Shown one piece after another: positions 6,484 to 14,525 of a stretch of 64,000 nucleotides of DNA (the first letter of the stretch is position 1; each line of letters begins with the position of its first letter). This DNA comes from CAVQCX01 sp963711095. GTDB lineage: Bacteria > Pseudomonadota > Gammaproteobacteria > Chromatiales > Chromatiaceae. The notes under the pieces are model-generated. The model was not told the DNA's origin and ran no database searches. It saw nothing but the letters and a program-made list of their open reading frames with translations. Both the position numbers and the translations under genes were made by a program. The stretch covers positions 248,001-312,000 of the forward strand of contig CAVQCX010000018.1 of assembly GCA_963711095.1 (NCBI GenBank), in the 5' to 3' direction.

Positions 6484-8865
6484 CTACTCCCGCAACTTGG
6501 CACCGAGGTCGCGGGCCAATGCGTCCAGCACCGAACGCACCGCCCGATCCACCTCTTCGTCGGTCAGGGTATGGGAAGAGTCCTGAAGAATCAGACCGAA
6601 AGCGAGACTTCTTTCCGTGGAATCTACCTTATCGCCAGTATAGACGTCAAACAGCCGGACGTCCCGGACGATCGCCGGCGCGGCGCGGGCAATGCAGGCC
6701 TGGACAGCCGAGAAACCCACTTCCCGGTCGACCAGGATCGCGATATCGCGCCGGATCGAAGGGAACTTCGACAGCGGGCGGAAGGCCGGCAGGCGGCCCG
6801 CGAGCAGGCCGTCCAGACGGATCTCGAATACCAAGGTGTGGCCACCCAGATCGAAGCGCCCCTCCAGCTCGGGATGCACCATGCCGAGCCAGCCGACCGG
6901 CTTGCCGCGCCGCTCGATGCGCGCGCTCTGGCCCGGATGCAGGGCCGGATGCTCGCCGGGCAGTATATCGAATTCGTCGGCCGCGCCGGTCAGGGCGAGC
7001 ACCGCCTCCAGATCCGCCTTGGCGTCGAAGAAGTCGACGCCCCGGGACGGCTCGCCCCACTGCTCGGAACCGGCACTACCGGCCACCAGGCCGGCAAGCA
7101 TGGGCTCCTGGCGGATCGCGCCGGCCTCGCGGTAGAAGCGCAGGCCGGACTCGAAGATGCGGATGCGCTCCTGCTGACGGGCCCGATTGTAACGCGCGGT
7201 GGCAATGAGCCCGGGCCAGAGACTGGTGCGCATTACCGAGAGCTCGGCGGACAGCGGGTTGGCCAACGCGATGGACGCGTGGTCCGGGTCGATCAGGCGA
7301 TCCATCTCGGGGCTGATGAAGCTGTAGGTGACCACCTCCTGGTAGTCGCGGGCGCTGAGAACGCGGCGCGCCCGCGGCAAGTCGAAGGCGGTCTCCGTCA
7401 CCGCTGCCATGGTGGTATGCGTGTAGGCCCCGCGGTTGACCGGGATGCGTGGATAGCCGTAGATACGCCCGATCTCCTCGATCAGGTCGACCTCGATACC
7501 GATGTCGAAGCGGCTGCTGGGCGGGCTCACGCTCCAACCGCCCTCGGCGGGCTCGAGCGCCATCCCGAGGCGCTCCAGGATGTCGACCAGATCCGCATCG
7601 GGCACCTCGACGCCGAGCACCCGCGCGGTGCGCTCGCGCCGTAGGCGGATGCGCGGGCGCGGCGGCAGCTGCGCCTGCGCGGCCACCTCGACCACCGGCC
7701 CGGGCTCGCCACCGCAGATCTCCAGCAACAGCGCCGTGGCCCGCTCGATCGCCGGACGCTGCAGGGCCGAGTCCACGCCGCGCTCGAAGCGGTATGAGGA
7801 GTCGGTCTGCAGCCCGTAAGAGCGGGGCTTGCCGATGATCGCTGCCGGCGCGAAGAAGGCGCTCTCCAGCAGGATGTCGCGGGTCCGCTCGGTGACGCCG
7901 GAGCCGGCACCACCCATGATGCCGGCCATGGCCAGGGCCCGCCGGTCATCGGCGATCAGCAGGGTATCGTGGCGCAGGGCGATCTCCTGCCCGTCGAGCA
8001 GCACCAGGCGCTCTTCGGCGCCGGCCAGGCGCACGTGGATTGCGCCTGCCAGGCTCGCCAGGTCGAAGGCGTGCATCGGCTGGCCCAGCTCCAAGAGCAG
8101 GTAGTTGGTCACATCCACCAGCGGACCCAGGCTGCGCAGTCCGGAGCGGCGCAGACGCTCCTGCATCCAGAGCGGCGTCGCCGCCGTCGGGTCGACCCCG
8201 CGCAGCACCCGACAGACATAGCGCGGGCAGGCCTGCGGCGCTTCCAGCTGCACGACGACGCGATCCTCGATGGTCGGCGCGACCGGCTCGATGGTCGGCG
8301 GGGTGACCGGACAGCGGTTGATCACGCCCACCTCGCGGGCGATCCCCGCGACGCTCAGACAGTCCCCCCGGTCGGGGGTCAGATCGACATCGATGGCGAA
8401 GTCCGCAAGGGTGAGATAGCTGCGCAGGTCCTCGCCGACAGGGGCGTTCTGAGGCAGTGCCATGATGCCTTCGGAGGACTCCGCCAGGCCCAGCTCCCTG
8501 GCCGAGCAGATCATGCCGAAGGACTCGACCCCGCGTAGCCGGGCACGCTTGATCCGGAAGTCCCCGGGCAGCCGGGCACCCACGGTCGCCACCGGCACCC
8601 GCATGCCTGCGGCCACGTTAGCCGCCCCGCAGACGATCTTCAGGGGCTCGCCGCCGCCGGCATCCACGGTGCAGACGCTGAGCTTGTCCGCATCGGGGTG
8701 CTGCACGCGCTCGAGCACGGTGCCGACCACCACGCCCTCGAAGCTGCCGGCCACCGGCTCCACCGCGTCCACCTCCAGGCCCGCCATGGTGAGCTGCTCG
8801 GCCAGCTCGGCCGTGCCCACGTTCGGGCTGACCCATTCACGCAGCCAGGCTTCACTGAATCGCAT
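6484..8865 (-). CDS. pheT: Phenylalanine--tRNA ligase beta subunit
   Basis: 793 aa, close to E. coli PheT (795). The alpha2beta2 enzyme charges tRNA-Phe; the beta chain carries tRNA recognition and editing. Start ATG at 8865 was chosen because the family begins MRFSEAWLREWV; the frame is open for 11 more codons. Domains in order: EMAP/OB tRNA-binding domain (residues 40-150), B3/B4 editing domain (about 205-375), B5 domain (about 405-475), catalytic-like core, and a C-terminal anticodon-binding ferredoxin-like domain (FRPLSKFPSIRRDIAILVD). Separated from pheS by a 140-bp inverted repeat, which is unusual for this operon. Confidence 0.97.
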   Translation of the reverse strand: MRFSEAWLREWVSPNVGTAELAEQLTMAGLEVDAVEPVAGSFEGVVVGTVLERVQHPDADKLSVCTVDAGGGEPLKIVCGAANVAAGMRVPVATVGARLPGDFRIKRARLRGVESFGMICSARELGLAESSEGIMALPQNAPVGEDLRSYLTLADFAIDVDLTPDRGDCLSVAGIAREVGVINRCPVTPPTIEPVAPTIEDRVVVQLEAPQACPRYVCRVLRGVDPTAATPLWMQERLRRSGLRSLGPLVDVTNYLLLELGQPMHAFDLASLAGAIHVRLAGAEERLVLLDGQEIALRHDTLLIADDRRALAMAGIMGGAGSGVTERTRDILLESAFFAPAAIIGKPRSYGLQTDSSYRFERGVDSALQRPAIERATALLLEICGGEPGPVVEVAAQAQLPPRPRIRLRRERTARVLGVEVPDADLVDILERLGMALEPAEGGWSVSPPSSRFDIGIEVDLIEEIGRIYGYPRIPVNRGAYTHTTMAAVTETAFDLPRARRVLSARDYQEVVTYSFISPEMDRLIDPDHASIALANPLSAELSVMRTSLWPGLIATARYNRARQQERIRIFESGLRFYREAGAIRQEPMLAGLVAGSAGSEQWGEPSRGVDFFDAKADLEAVLALTGAADEFDILPGEHPALHPGQSARIERRGKPVGWLGMVHPELEGRFDLGGHTLVFEIRLDGLLAGRLPAFRPLSKFPSIRRDIAILVDREVGFSAVQACIARAAPAIVRDVRLFDVYTGDKVDSTERSLAFGLILQDSSHTLTDEEVDRAVRSVLDALARDLGAKLRE

Positions 8866-8890
8866 GGTTGGTTGCTCTTCAAAGTTGTTT

Positions 8891-9030
8891 AACCGCAAAG
8901 GCGCAAAGGACGCCGAGAAAGATGGCTATGTTGCTCGCGAGCTGTCAGTGATCAGTCGTCAGCCACGTGCGCAGCCGCAAGATAGCGCTTGCCAGCGACA
9001 TCCTTGGCGCCCTTCGCGCCTTTGCGGTTC
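8891..9030. repeat. Inverted repeat between pheS and pheT
   Basis: Arms of about 27 bp with three mismatches (AACCGCAAAGGCGC near 8891 and its complement ending at 9030) enclose about 85 bp. The AACCGCAAAGGCGC-AAGG motif is a widespread bacterial interspersed repeat. It splits the pheST operon by 174 bp and would form a long hairpin in the mRNA. Confidence 0.7.
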
Positions 9031-9039
9031 CATCAATCT

Positions 9040-10074
9040 TCATGCGAACTGCCTGAGAAACCGCAGGTCGTTCTCGAAGAACAGCCGCAGGTCGTTGACC
9101 CCGTAGCGCAGCATGGTGAGGCGCTCCACGCCCATGCCGAAGGCGTAGCCGGTGTAGCGCTCGCTGTCGATGCCCACGTGGCGCAGCACCTCCGGGTGGA
9201 TCATCCCGCAGCCCAGCACCTCCAACCAGCCGCTGCCCTTGCACACCCGGCACCCGGAGCCGCCGCACATCACGCACTGGATGTCCACCTCGGCGGAGGG
9301 CTCGGTGAACGGGAAATAGGACGGGCGAAAGCGCAGCGCCAGCTCGCGCTCGAAGAATCTCGTCAGGAAGTCGTACAGGATGCCCTTGAGATCGGCGAAG
9401 CTCACCCGGTCGTCGACCAGGAAGCCCTCCACCTGGTGGAACATCGGGGTGTGGGTCAGGTCCGAATCACAGCGGTAGACCCGCCCCGGGGCGATCACCT
9501 TGAGCGGGGGCTGGGCACCCTCCATAACCCGGATCTGCACCGGCGAGGTGTGGGTGCGCAGCAGCAGGTGCTCGTCGAAATAGAAGGTGTCGTGCATCGC
9601 CCGCGCCGGGTGGTGCGCGGGGATGTTGAGGGCCTCGAAGTTGTGGTAGTCGTCCTCGATCTCGGGACCCTCGGCTACCGTGAAGCCGGCGTTGGCGAAC
9701 AGCCGCTCCATGCGCTCCAGGGTGCGCGTGATCGGGTGCAGTCCGCCGTTGGCGCCCCCCCGCCCGGGCAGGGTCACGTCGACCCGCTCGCCGGCCAGGC
9801 GGGCGTCGAGCGCTGCTGTGTCGAGCGCCTGCTTGCGCGCCTCGATCACCGCCTGCAGGGCGTCCTTGGCGGCATTGATGGCCTGGCCGGCCCGGGGGCG
9901 CTCGTCCTTGGGCAGGCCGCCGAGCTGCTTGAGCAGCCCGGTGAGCACCCCGCTCTTGCCAAGGTAACGTACGCGGATCTCGTCCAGCGCCCGCAGGCCC
10001 GGGGCACCGGCCACCTCCCGCTCGGCCTGGTCGAGCACCTGCCCGGCGTCGATCCCGGCATCGTCTGTCCCCAT
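9040..10074 (-). CDS. pheS: Phenylalanine--tRNA ligase alpha subunit
   Basis: 344 aa. Catalytic subunit of the class II synthetase, making Phe-AMP and transferring it to tRNA-Phe. A coiled-coil N-terminus (residues 1-85) is followed by the class II core: motif 1 region HPITRTLERMERLF, motif 2 GRVYRCDSDLTHTPMFHQ, and motif 3 GMGVERLTMLRYG. A C-x2-C-x4-C cysteine-rich loop (CVMCGGSGCRVC, about residue 272) is a variation seen in some PheS. The gene begins about 70 bp after a strong terminator that follows rplT, so expression is probably controlled there. Confidence 0.97.
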   Translation of the reverse strand: MGTDDAGIDAGQVLDQAEREVAGAPGLRALDEIRVRYLGKSGVLTGLLKQLGGLPKDERPRAGQAINAAKDALQAVIEARKQALDTAALDARLAGERVDVTLPGRGGANGGLHPITRTLERMERLFANAGFTVAEGPEIEDDYHNFEALNIPAHHPARAMHDTFYFDEHLLLRTHTSPVQIRVMEGAQPPLKVIAPGRVYRCDSDLTHTPMFHQVEGFLVDDRVSFADLKGILYDFLTRFFERELALRFRPSYFPFTEPSAEVDIQCVMCGGSGCRVCKGSGWLEVLGCGMIHPEVLRHVGIDSERYTGYAFGMGVERLTMLRYGVNDLRLFFENDLRFLRQFA

Positions 10075-10140
10075 CTCGTACTCCCGATCGGCTTGCGCGC
10101 GACTGCGCGGCCGGCTCAGCTTGGTCCGTTCAGCGACACA

Positions 10141-10169
10141 AAAAAGGGAAAGACCGTCAGGCCTTTCCC
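10141..10169 (-). terminator. Terminator or attenuator between rplT and pheS
   Basis: On the minus strand a 7-bp stem GGGAAAG / CTTTCCC with a 10-base loop is followed by TTTTTT. It stands between rplT and pheS, where enterobacteria have the pheST attenuator. I looked for a phenylalanine-rich leader peptide between 10215 and 10170 and found no start codon, so simple termination or a different attenuation signal is more likely. Confidence 0.8.
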
Positions 10170-10215
10170 CTTCGACTTCGGCGAGGCGTCGACCGAGGGC
10201 GACGCCGACCAGCGA

Positions 10216-10578
10216 TCAGCCGGCGGAGAGACTGGCCTTGGCCTTCTCTGCCAGCGCGGCAAACGCCAGCTTGTCGTGCACCGCCAGATCGGCCAGCACC
10301 TTGCGGTCGACCTCGACACCGGCCTTGCCCAGGCCGTCGATCAGGCGGCTGTAGTTGAGCCCGAGCTCCCGGGCGCCGGCGTTGATGCGCGCGATCCACA
10401 GGGCGCGGAACTGGCGCTTCTTCTGGCGGCGGTCACGGTAGGCATACTGGCTCGCCTTGACGACCGCCTGCTTGGCAATCCGATAGACCTTGCTGCGGGC
10501 ACCGGAGTAGCCCTTGGCCGCTTTCAGCACCTTCTTGTGGCGGGCGTGTGCGGTGACCCCGCGTTTCACTCTGGACAT
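10216..10578 (-). CDS. rplT: 50S ribosomal protein L20
   Basis: 120 aa, near the usual 117-118. L20 binds 23S rRNA early in assembly and in many bacteria represses its own operon. Typical start MSRVKRGVTAHARHKKVLK, the basic helix YRIAKQAVVKASQYAYRDRR, and FRALWIARINAGARELGLNYS are all present. It follows rpmI by 18 bp in the conserved infC-rpmI-rplT order. The product is highly basic as expected. Confidence 0.97.
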   Translation of the reverse strand: MSRVKRGVTAHARHKKVLKAAKGYSGARSKVYRIAKQAVVKASQYAYRDRRQKKRQFRALWIARINAGARELGLNYSRLIDGLGKAGVEVDRKVLADLAVHDKLAFAALAEKAKASLSAG

Positions 10579-10596
10579 GACTGACTCCTCACCCGA

Positions 10597-10791
10597 TCAG
10601 CAATACGGCATCATGCGCCGCGCGGACCTGACGTCCGACCCATGCAGGAAGGCCGGCGCACGCAGCTGGCGCTTGCGCTTGGTGCTCTTCTTGGTGAGGA
10701 TGTGGCGGCGATGCGATTGGTTTCGCTTGAAGCCGCCGGCGATCTTGGTGAACCGCTTGGCCGCACCCCGATTGGTCTTCAACTTCGGCAT
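10597..10791 (-). CDS. rpmI: 50S ribosomal protein L35
   Basis: 64 aa, normal length. L35 is a small basic protein of the large subunit. The sequence has the signature MPKLKTNRGAAKRFTKIAGG and the HRRHILTKKSTKRKRQLR block. ATG at 10791 is preceded by GGAGAGAAA. Unusually it lies 272 bp from infC, because two extragenic palindromes have been inserted in the gap. Confidence 0.97.
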   Translation of the reverse strand: MPKLKTNRGAAKRFTKIAGGFKRNQSHRRHILTKKSTKRKRQLRAPAFLHGSDVRSARRMMPYC

Positions 10792-10944
10792 TTTCTCTCT
10801 CCGTCTGTGATTTCACTCAAGCGGCCCAGGCAATGCCTGGCGCCCGGCCGCCGATGTCGGGGCGACGATTGGCCGCCCCGTTTGGCAAGACCCGAAGCTC
10901 GCAGACCGGGCCCCGGTGCGGTGCAAACACCGCGAAACAGTCCG

Positions 10945-10968
10945 TTCGCGGCTGGCAGCCGCTCCTAC
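10945..10968. repeat. REP-type palindrome, copy 1 (infC-rpmI gap)
   Basis: TTCGCGGCTGGCAGCCGC followed by TCCTAC: a GC-rich palindrome of the kind that occurs many times in gammaproteobacterial genomes. A similar sequence lies at 11044-11067 and related ones at 35015-35160. Confidence 0.7.
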
Positions 10969-11043
10969 ATATATCTCCGTGCCCTGCGCTAGAAGCGCTC
11001 GCTGGGCGTCACCTACCGGGCACCCGGCCCTGGTGTCGAACCG

Positions 11044-11067
11044 GTCGCGGCTCGCAGCCGCTGCTAC
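11044..11067. repeat. REP-type palindrome, copy 2, overlapping the infC stop codon
   Basis: GTCGCGGCTCGCAGCCGC followed by TGCTAC. The final CTAC lies across the infC stop (TAG on the minus strand, 11064-11066), so the repeat supplies the stop codon. Confidence 0.7.
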
Positions 11068-11588
11068 TTCTTTTTCTTGGGCGCGAGCACCATCACCATC
11101 TGACGCCCTTCCATCTGCGGCTCCTGCTCGACGACGGCGAATTCCGTGAGATCGCCTTCGACGCGCTTGAGCAGACTCAGCCCGAGCTCGCGGTGCGCGT
11201 GCTCGCGGCCCCGGAAGCGCATGGTGACCTTGGCCCGGTCCCCCTCTACGAGGAAGCGCTCCAGGTTGCGAAGCTTGACCTTGTAGTCGCCCTCGTCCGT
11301 GCCCGGGCGGAACTTGATCTCCTTGACCTGGACCTGCTTCTGCTTCTTCTTCGCTTCCTGGCGCTGCTTTTTCTGCTCGAAGATGAACTTCCCGTAGTCC
11401 ATCAGCCGGCAGACCGGCGGATCGGACTGCGGAGCGATCTCCACCAGATCCATCTCGGCCTGTACAGCAGCCTCCAGCGCCGCCTCGATCGATACAACCC
11501 CCAGCTGCTCGCCTTCGGCATCGATCAACCGCACCTCTCGGACGGCGATCTCCTCGTTCAGGCGGTGCTTCTCTTGTTTCGCAGCGAT
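11064..11588 (-). CDS. infC: Translation initiation factor IF-3, with AUC start codon
   Basis: 174 aa. IF-3 keeps ribosomal subunits apart and proofreads start codons. N-terminal domain HRLNEEIAVREVRLIDAEGEQLG, linker rich in lysine (KKQRQEAKKKQKQ), C-terminal domain KEIKFRPGTDEGDY and the closing QMVMVLAPKKKK are all present. The start is placed at ATC 11586-11588: GGGAGG lies 8 nt upstream and the conserved IAAKQEKHRLN sequence begins there. An ATG 11 codons upstream overlaps no better signal. IF-3 genes of this group use AUU, AUC or AUA so that IF-3 limits its own synthesis. Confidence 0.95.
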   Translation of the reverse strand: MAAKQEKHRLNEEIAVREVRLIDAEGEQLGVVSIEAALEAAVQAEMDLVEIAPQSDPPVCRLMDYGKFIFEQKKQRQEAKKKQKQVQVKEIKFRPGTDEGDYKVKLRNLERFLVEGDRAKVTMRFRGREHAHRELGLSLLKRVEGDLTEFAVVEQEPQMEGRQMVMVLAPKKKK

Positions 11589-11671
11589 ATCCGGTTCCTC
11601 CCAAAAAGGCCAACCCCGCAAACCACGAAAGCATCGGTCGGTGCCGATGCTTTCGGGTAGGGCCCCAGAAT

Positions 11672-13588
11672 TCAGTGCCGACGGCCGGCAACTTCCTCCG
11701 CAAGGCGCCCTGCGAGCTCCTCGACCGTCATGGTGCCGAGATCCTCGCCCCGGCGGGTCCGTACAGCGACCGAGCCATTTTCCACCTCCCGGTCGCCGAC
11801 AACCAGCAGGTAGGGCACCCTCTGCAGAGTATGCTCGCGGATTTTAAAGCCAATCTTCTCGTTTCTCAAGTCGGACTCGACCCTAAAACCCTTGCCCCGC
11901 AAGGAGTTGGTAACCTCGCCCACATACGCCTGCTGGCGATCTGTGATGCTCAGCACCACCGCCTGCAGCGGGGCCAGCCAGGTCGGCAGTGCACCGGCAT
12001 AGTGCTCGATGAGGATGCCGATGAAGCGCTCCAGGGAGCCCAGGATCGCCCGGTGCAGCATCACCGGCACCTTCCTGGTGTTGTCCTCGGCGACATAGTG
12101 CGCTCCCAAGCGCTCGGGCATGGAGAAGTCGAGCTGGATGGTCCCGAGCTGCCAGACCCGGCCCAGACAGTCCTTGAGCGAGAACTCGATCTTGGGACCG
12201 TAGAAGGCCCCCTCGCCGGGCTGCAGCTGCCAATCCAGGCGCTTGATGTCCAGTGCGTCCGCCAGCGCCTTCTCGGCCTTGTCCCAGACCTCGTCCGAGC
12301 CGACCCGCTTCTCGGGCCGGGTGGAGAGCTTCACCAGCACCTCGTCGAAGCCGAAATCCCGGTACACCTCGAACAAGAGGTCGATGAAGCTCGATACCTC
12401 CGGCAGGATCTGCTCCTCGGTGCAGAAGATGTGCGCATCGTCCTGCACGAAGTTGCGCGCCCGCATCAGGCCGTGCAACGTGCCGGAGGGCTCATTGCGG
12501 TGGCAGGAGCCGAACTCGGCGAGCCGCAGCGGCAGATCGCGATAGCTGCGCAGCCCGTGGTTGTAGATCTGGATGTGCGCCGGGCAGTTCATCGGCTTGA
12601 TGGCGTAGACCCGGTCCTCGGTCTCGGTGACGAAGATGTCGTCGCGAAACTTCTCCCAGTGGCCGGACTTTTCCCACAGGCTGCGGTCGATCAGCTGGGG
12701 AGTGTGCACCTCCTGATAGCCGTTGGCGCGCAGCTTGCCGCGGATGTAGTCCTGGATGAGCAGATAGACGCGCCAGCCCTTGTCGTGCCAGAACGCCATA
12801 CCGGGCGCCTCTTCCTGGGTATGGAAGAGATCCAGTGCCTTGCCGATCTTGCGGTGGTCGCGCTTCTCGGCCTCCTCCAGCCGGTGCAGATAGCCGCCGA
12901 GCTCCTTCTTGTCGCGCCAGGCCGTGCCGTAGATGCGCTGCAGCATCTGGTTGCGCGCATCGCCGCGCCAGTAGGCCCCGGCCACCTTCATCACCTTGAA
13001 GCCGTTGCCGAGCCGGCCGGTGCTGGGCAGGTGCGGCCCGCGGCAGACATCGAGCCAGTCGCCCTGGCGGTAGACCGAGACCTCCTCGCCCTCGGGGATG
13101 ATGTCCTCGATGATCTCGACCTTGTAGTGCTCACCGATCTCGCCGAAGGCCCGCTTGGCCTGCTCTCGGTCCCAGACCTCGCGCACGATGGGCAGATCGC
13201 GCTTGACGATCTCGTGCATGCGCGCCTCGATGCGCGCCAGATCCTCGGGCGTGAACGGCTCATCCCGGGCGAAGTCGTAATAGAACCCGTCCTCGATGGC
13301 CGGGCCAATGGTGACCTGGGTGCCGGGATAGAGCTCCTGCACCGCCTGGGCCATCACGTGCGCGGCATCGTGGCGCAGCAGCTCGAGCACCTCCTCGTCC
13401 TTGCCAGTGACGATCGCGAGCGCGGCATCCGCCGTGATCGTGAACGAGGTGTCCACCATCCGACCGTCGACACGCCCGGCCAGCGCCGCCTTGGCCAGGC
13501 CGGGGCCGATCGCGGACGCGACCTCGTGGACACTGACCGGATGATCGAACGCTCGCTGGGAGCCATCGGGAAGGGTGATTACGGGCAT
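11672..13588 (-). CDS. thrS: Threonine--tRNA ligase
   Basis: 638 aa, same size as E. coli ThrRS (642). Class II synthetase that charges tRNA-Thr and edits serine mischarging. Domains in order: TGS (residues 1-60), editing domain with the metal-binding HDAAHVMAQAV motif (HxxxH, about 70-80), SAD second half, class II core with NCPAH and FRDDIFVTE, HRNEPSGTLHGLMRAR (motif 2) and a C-terminal anticodon-binding domain. ATG at 13588 begins the conserved MPVITLPDGSQ. It is the first gene of the translation block and ends 83 bp before the infC start. Confidence 0.98.
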   Translation of the reverse strand: MPVITLPDGSQRAFDHPVSVHEVASAIGPGLAKAALAGRVDGRMVDTSFTITADAALAIVTGKDEEVLELLRHDAAHVMAQAVQELYPGTQVTIGPAIEDGFYYDFARDEPFTPEDLARIEARMHEIVKRDLPIVREVWDREQAKRAFGEIGEHYKVEIIEDIIPEGEEVSVYRQGDWLDVCRGPHLPSTGRLGNGFKVMKVAGAYWRGDARNQMLQRIYGTAWRDKKELGGYLHRLEEAEKRDHRKIGKALDLFHTQEEAPGMAFWHDKGWRVYLLIQDYIRGKLRANGYQEVHTPQLIDRSLWEKSGHWEKFRDDIFVTETEDRVYAIKPMNCPAHIQIYNHGLRSYRDLPLRLAEFGSCHRNEPSGTLHGLMRARNFVQDDAHIFCTEEQILPEVSSFIDLLFEVYRDFGFDEVLVKLSTRPEKRVGSDEVWDKAEKALADALDIKRLDWQLQPGEGAFYGPKIEFSLKDCLGRVWQLGTIQLDFSMPERLGAHYVAEDNTRKVPVMLHRAILGSLERFIGILIEHYAGALPTWLAPLQAVVLSITDRQQAYVGEVTNSLRGKGFRVESDLRNEKIGFKIREHTLQRVPYLLVVGDREVENGSVAVRTRRGEDLGTMTVEELAGRLAEEVAGRRH

Positions 13589-13722
13589 CGGGCTTCTCGT
13601 CTGCTGCCAGTGGTGGTCGATACGAGGGACCACATGAACGAAAAAAGCCGCCAGCGTCCAGCCTTCCGCGACCCGCGCCGGCTCGGCGGACCACTGAGAG
13701 CTGCACACTGACAGCTGGCGTT

Positions 13723-13799
13723 TGGTAGGCGCGATTGGACTCGAACCAACGACCCCCACCATGTCAAGGTGGTGCTCTAACCAGCTGAGCTACGCGCCT
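13723..13799 (-). tRNA. tRNA-Val (anticodon GAC)
   Basis: 77 nt with encoded CCA (complement at 13723-13725). Acceptor stem AGGCGCG / CGCGCCT; D-arm TAGCTCAGCTGGTTAGAGC; anticodon stem CCACC / GGTGG with loop TTGACAT giving GAC (reads GUC and GUU); T-arm GGTTCGAGTCC. Located just upstream of thrS on the same strand. Confidence 0.96.
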
Positions 13800-14525
13800 G
13801 CTGAAATTGCTTACTCTTGCCATCCGTGGCGGGACGGCACAGCTTGAAGCCGGCCTCGCTAAAGAGGGCGAATCATACAGATATTGAGCGCCGATTGGCA
13901 AGAACTGGGCTCTAGTCTACCGTCTACCGGCCGTCGACAGGGCTTGCCTCGGAGTGTCCTGTCGGATCTGAGGTTCTCATAGCCACCAAGAGCCACCCGT
14001 CGACGGGATTCGCCCCATCGTGGTGCGCGGTTTAGGCCCTTATAGCGCGGATTCGCTCAGATCGAGTAGATTTCGCCGCATTTCGTGCCAGCTGGACGGA
14101 TTTTGGGCGCAATACGGCCATGCGCTTCCGATTCCACGCCAGGCACACCAGCGTCCATTCGTGCCCGACCGGCTCCAGCCCGACAGGTTCGTAGGAAATG
14201 GCGGGGGCAGTACCGTTAACCCCCGCAACCGGCCTGCGTGGCCGGGCCTCTGCCAAGCCGCCGAAGGCTCGTTCTGAGCGAGCGCACCGGCGCAGCTTCG
14301 GACCAGCTCGTCCGACCCCAGGTACAGTGGATTCTTCAGGCCTCCCCAGAGGCTATCGGCTTGGATACCCTCGGCGACAAATCTCCGATAGCCGGCAACC
14401 GCCGGTTGCCTGTCGCTCGCGGTTGAGGGCTCGCCATCCTTGGCAAGCCCCCTTCGGCCGAGACAGGCCCCGCCGGGGCCCATCCCTTTCGGTCTCACCA
14501 TCGACCGCTCAGGATTGCCGGCCTC
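13800..14525 (-). pseudogene. Transposase remnants in a 700-bp gap
   Basis: No intact gene is present between tRNA-Val and the multihaem cytochrome gene. On the minus strand about 14405-14244 encodes a fragment resembling the C-terminus of a RAYT transposase (YRRFVAEGI, LWGGLKNPLYLGSDELV). About 14166-14032 in another frame encodes EWTLVCLAWNRKRM, the motif that ends IS1182/IS5-like transposases. Both are short and out of frame with each other, so they are fossils. Identification is by motif memory only. Confidence 0.5.

Noticed and set aside
10141..10215. pheST leader-peptide attenuator
   Set aside because: The hairpin with T-run is present, but no start codon or phenylalanine-rich peptide lies between rplT and the hairpin.
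11675..13711. 678-aa open frame antisense to thrS
   Set aside because: Same mirror effect; ThrRS on the minus strand has all class II motifs, the antisense frame has none.
14040..14501. 153-aa gene on the minus strand between tRNA-Val and the multihaem cytochrome
   Set aside because: Only the middle resembles a transposase tail; the start is arbitrary and the frame mixes unrelated fragments.
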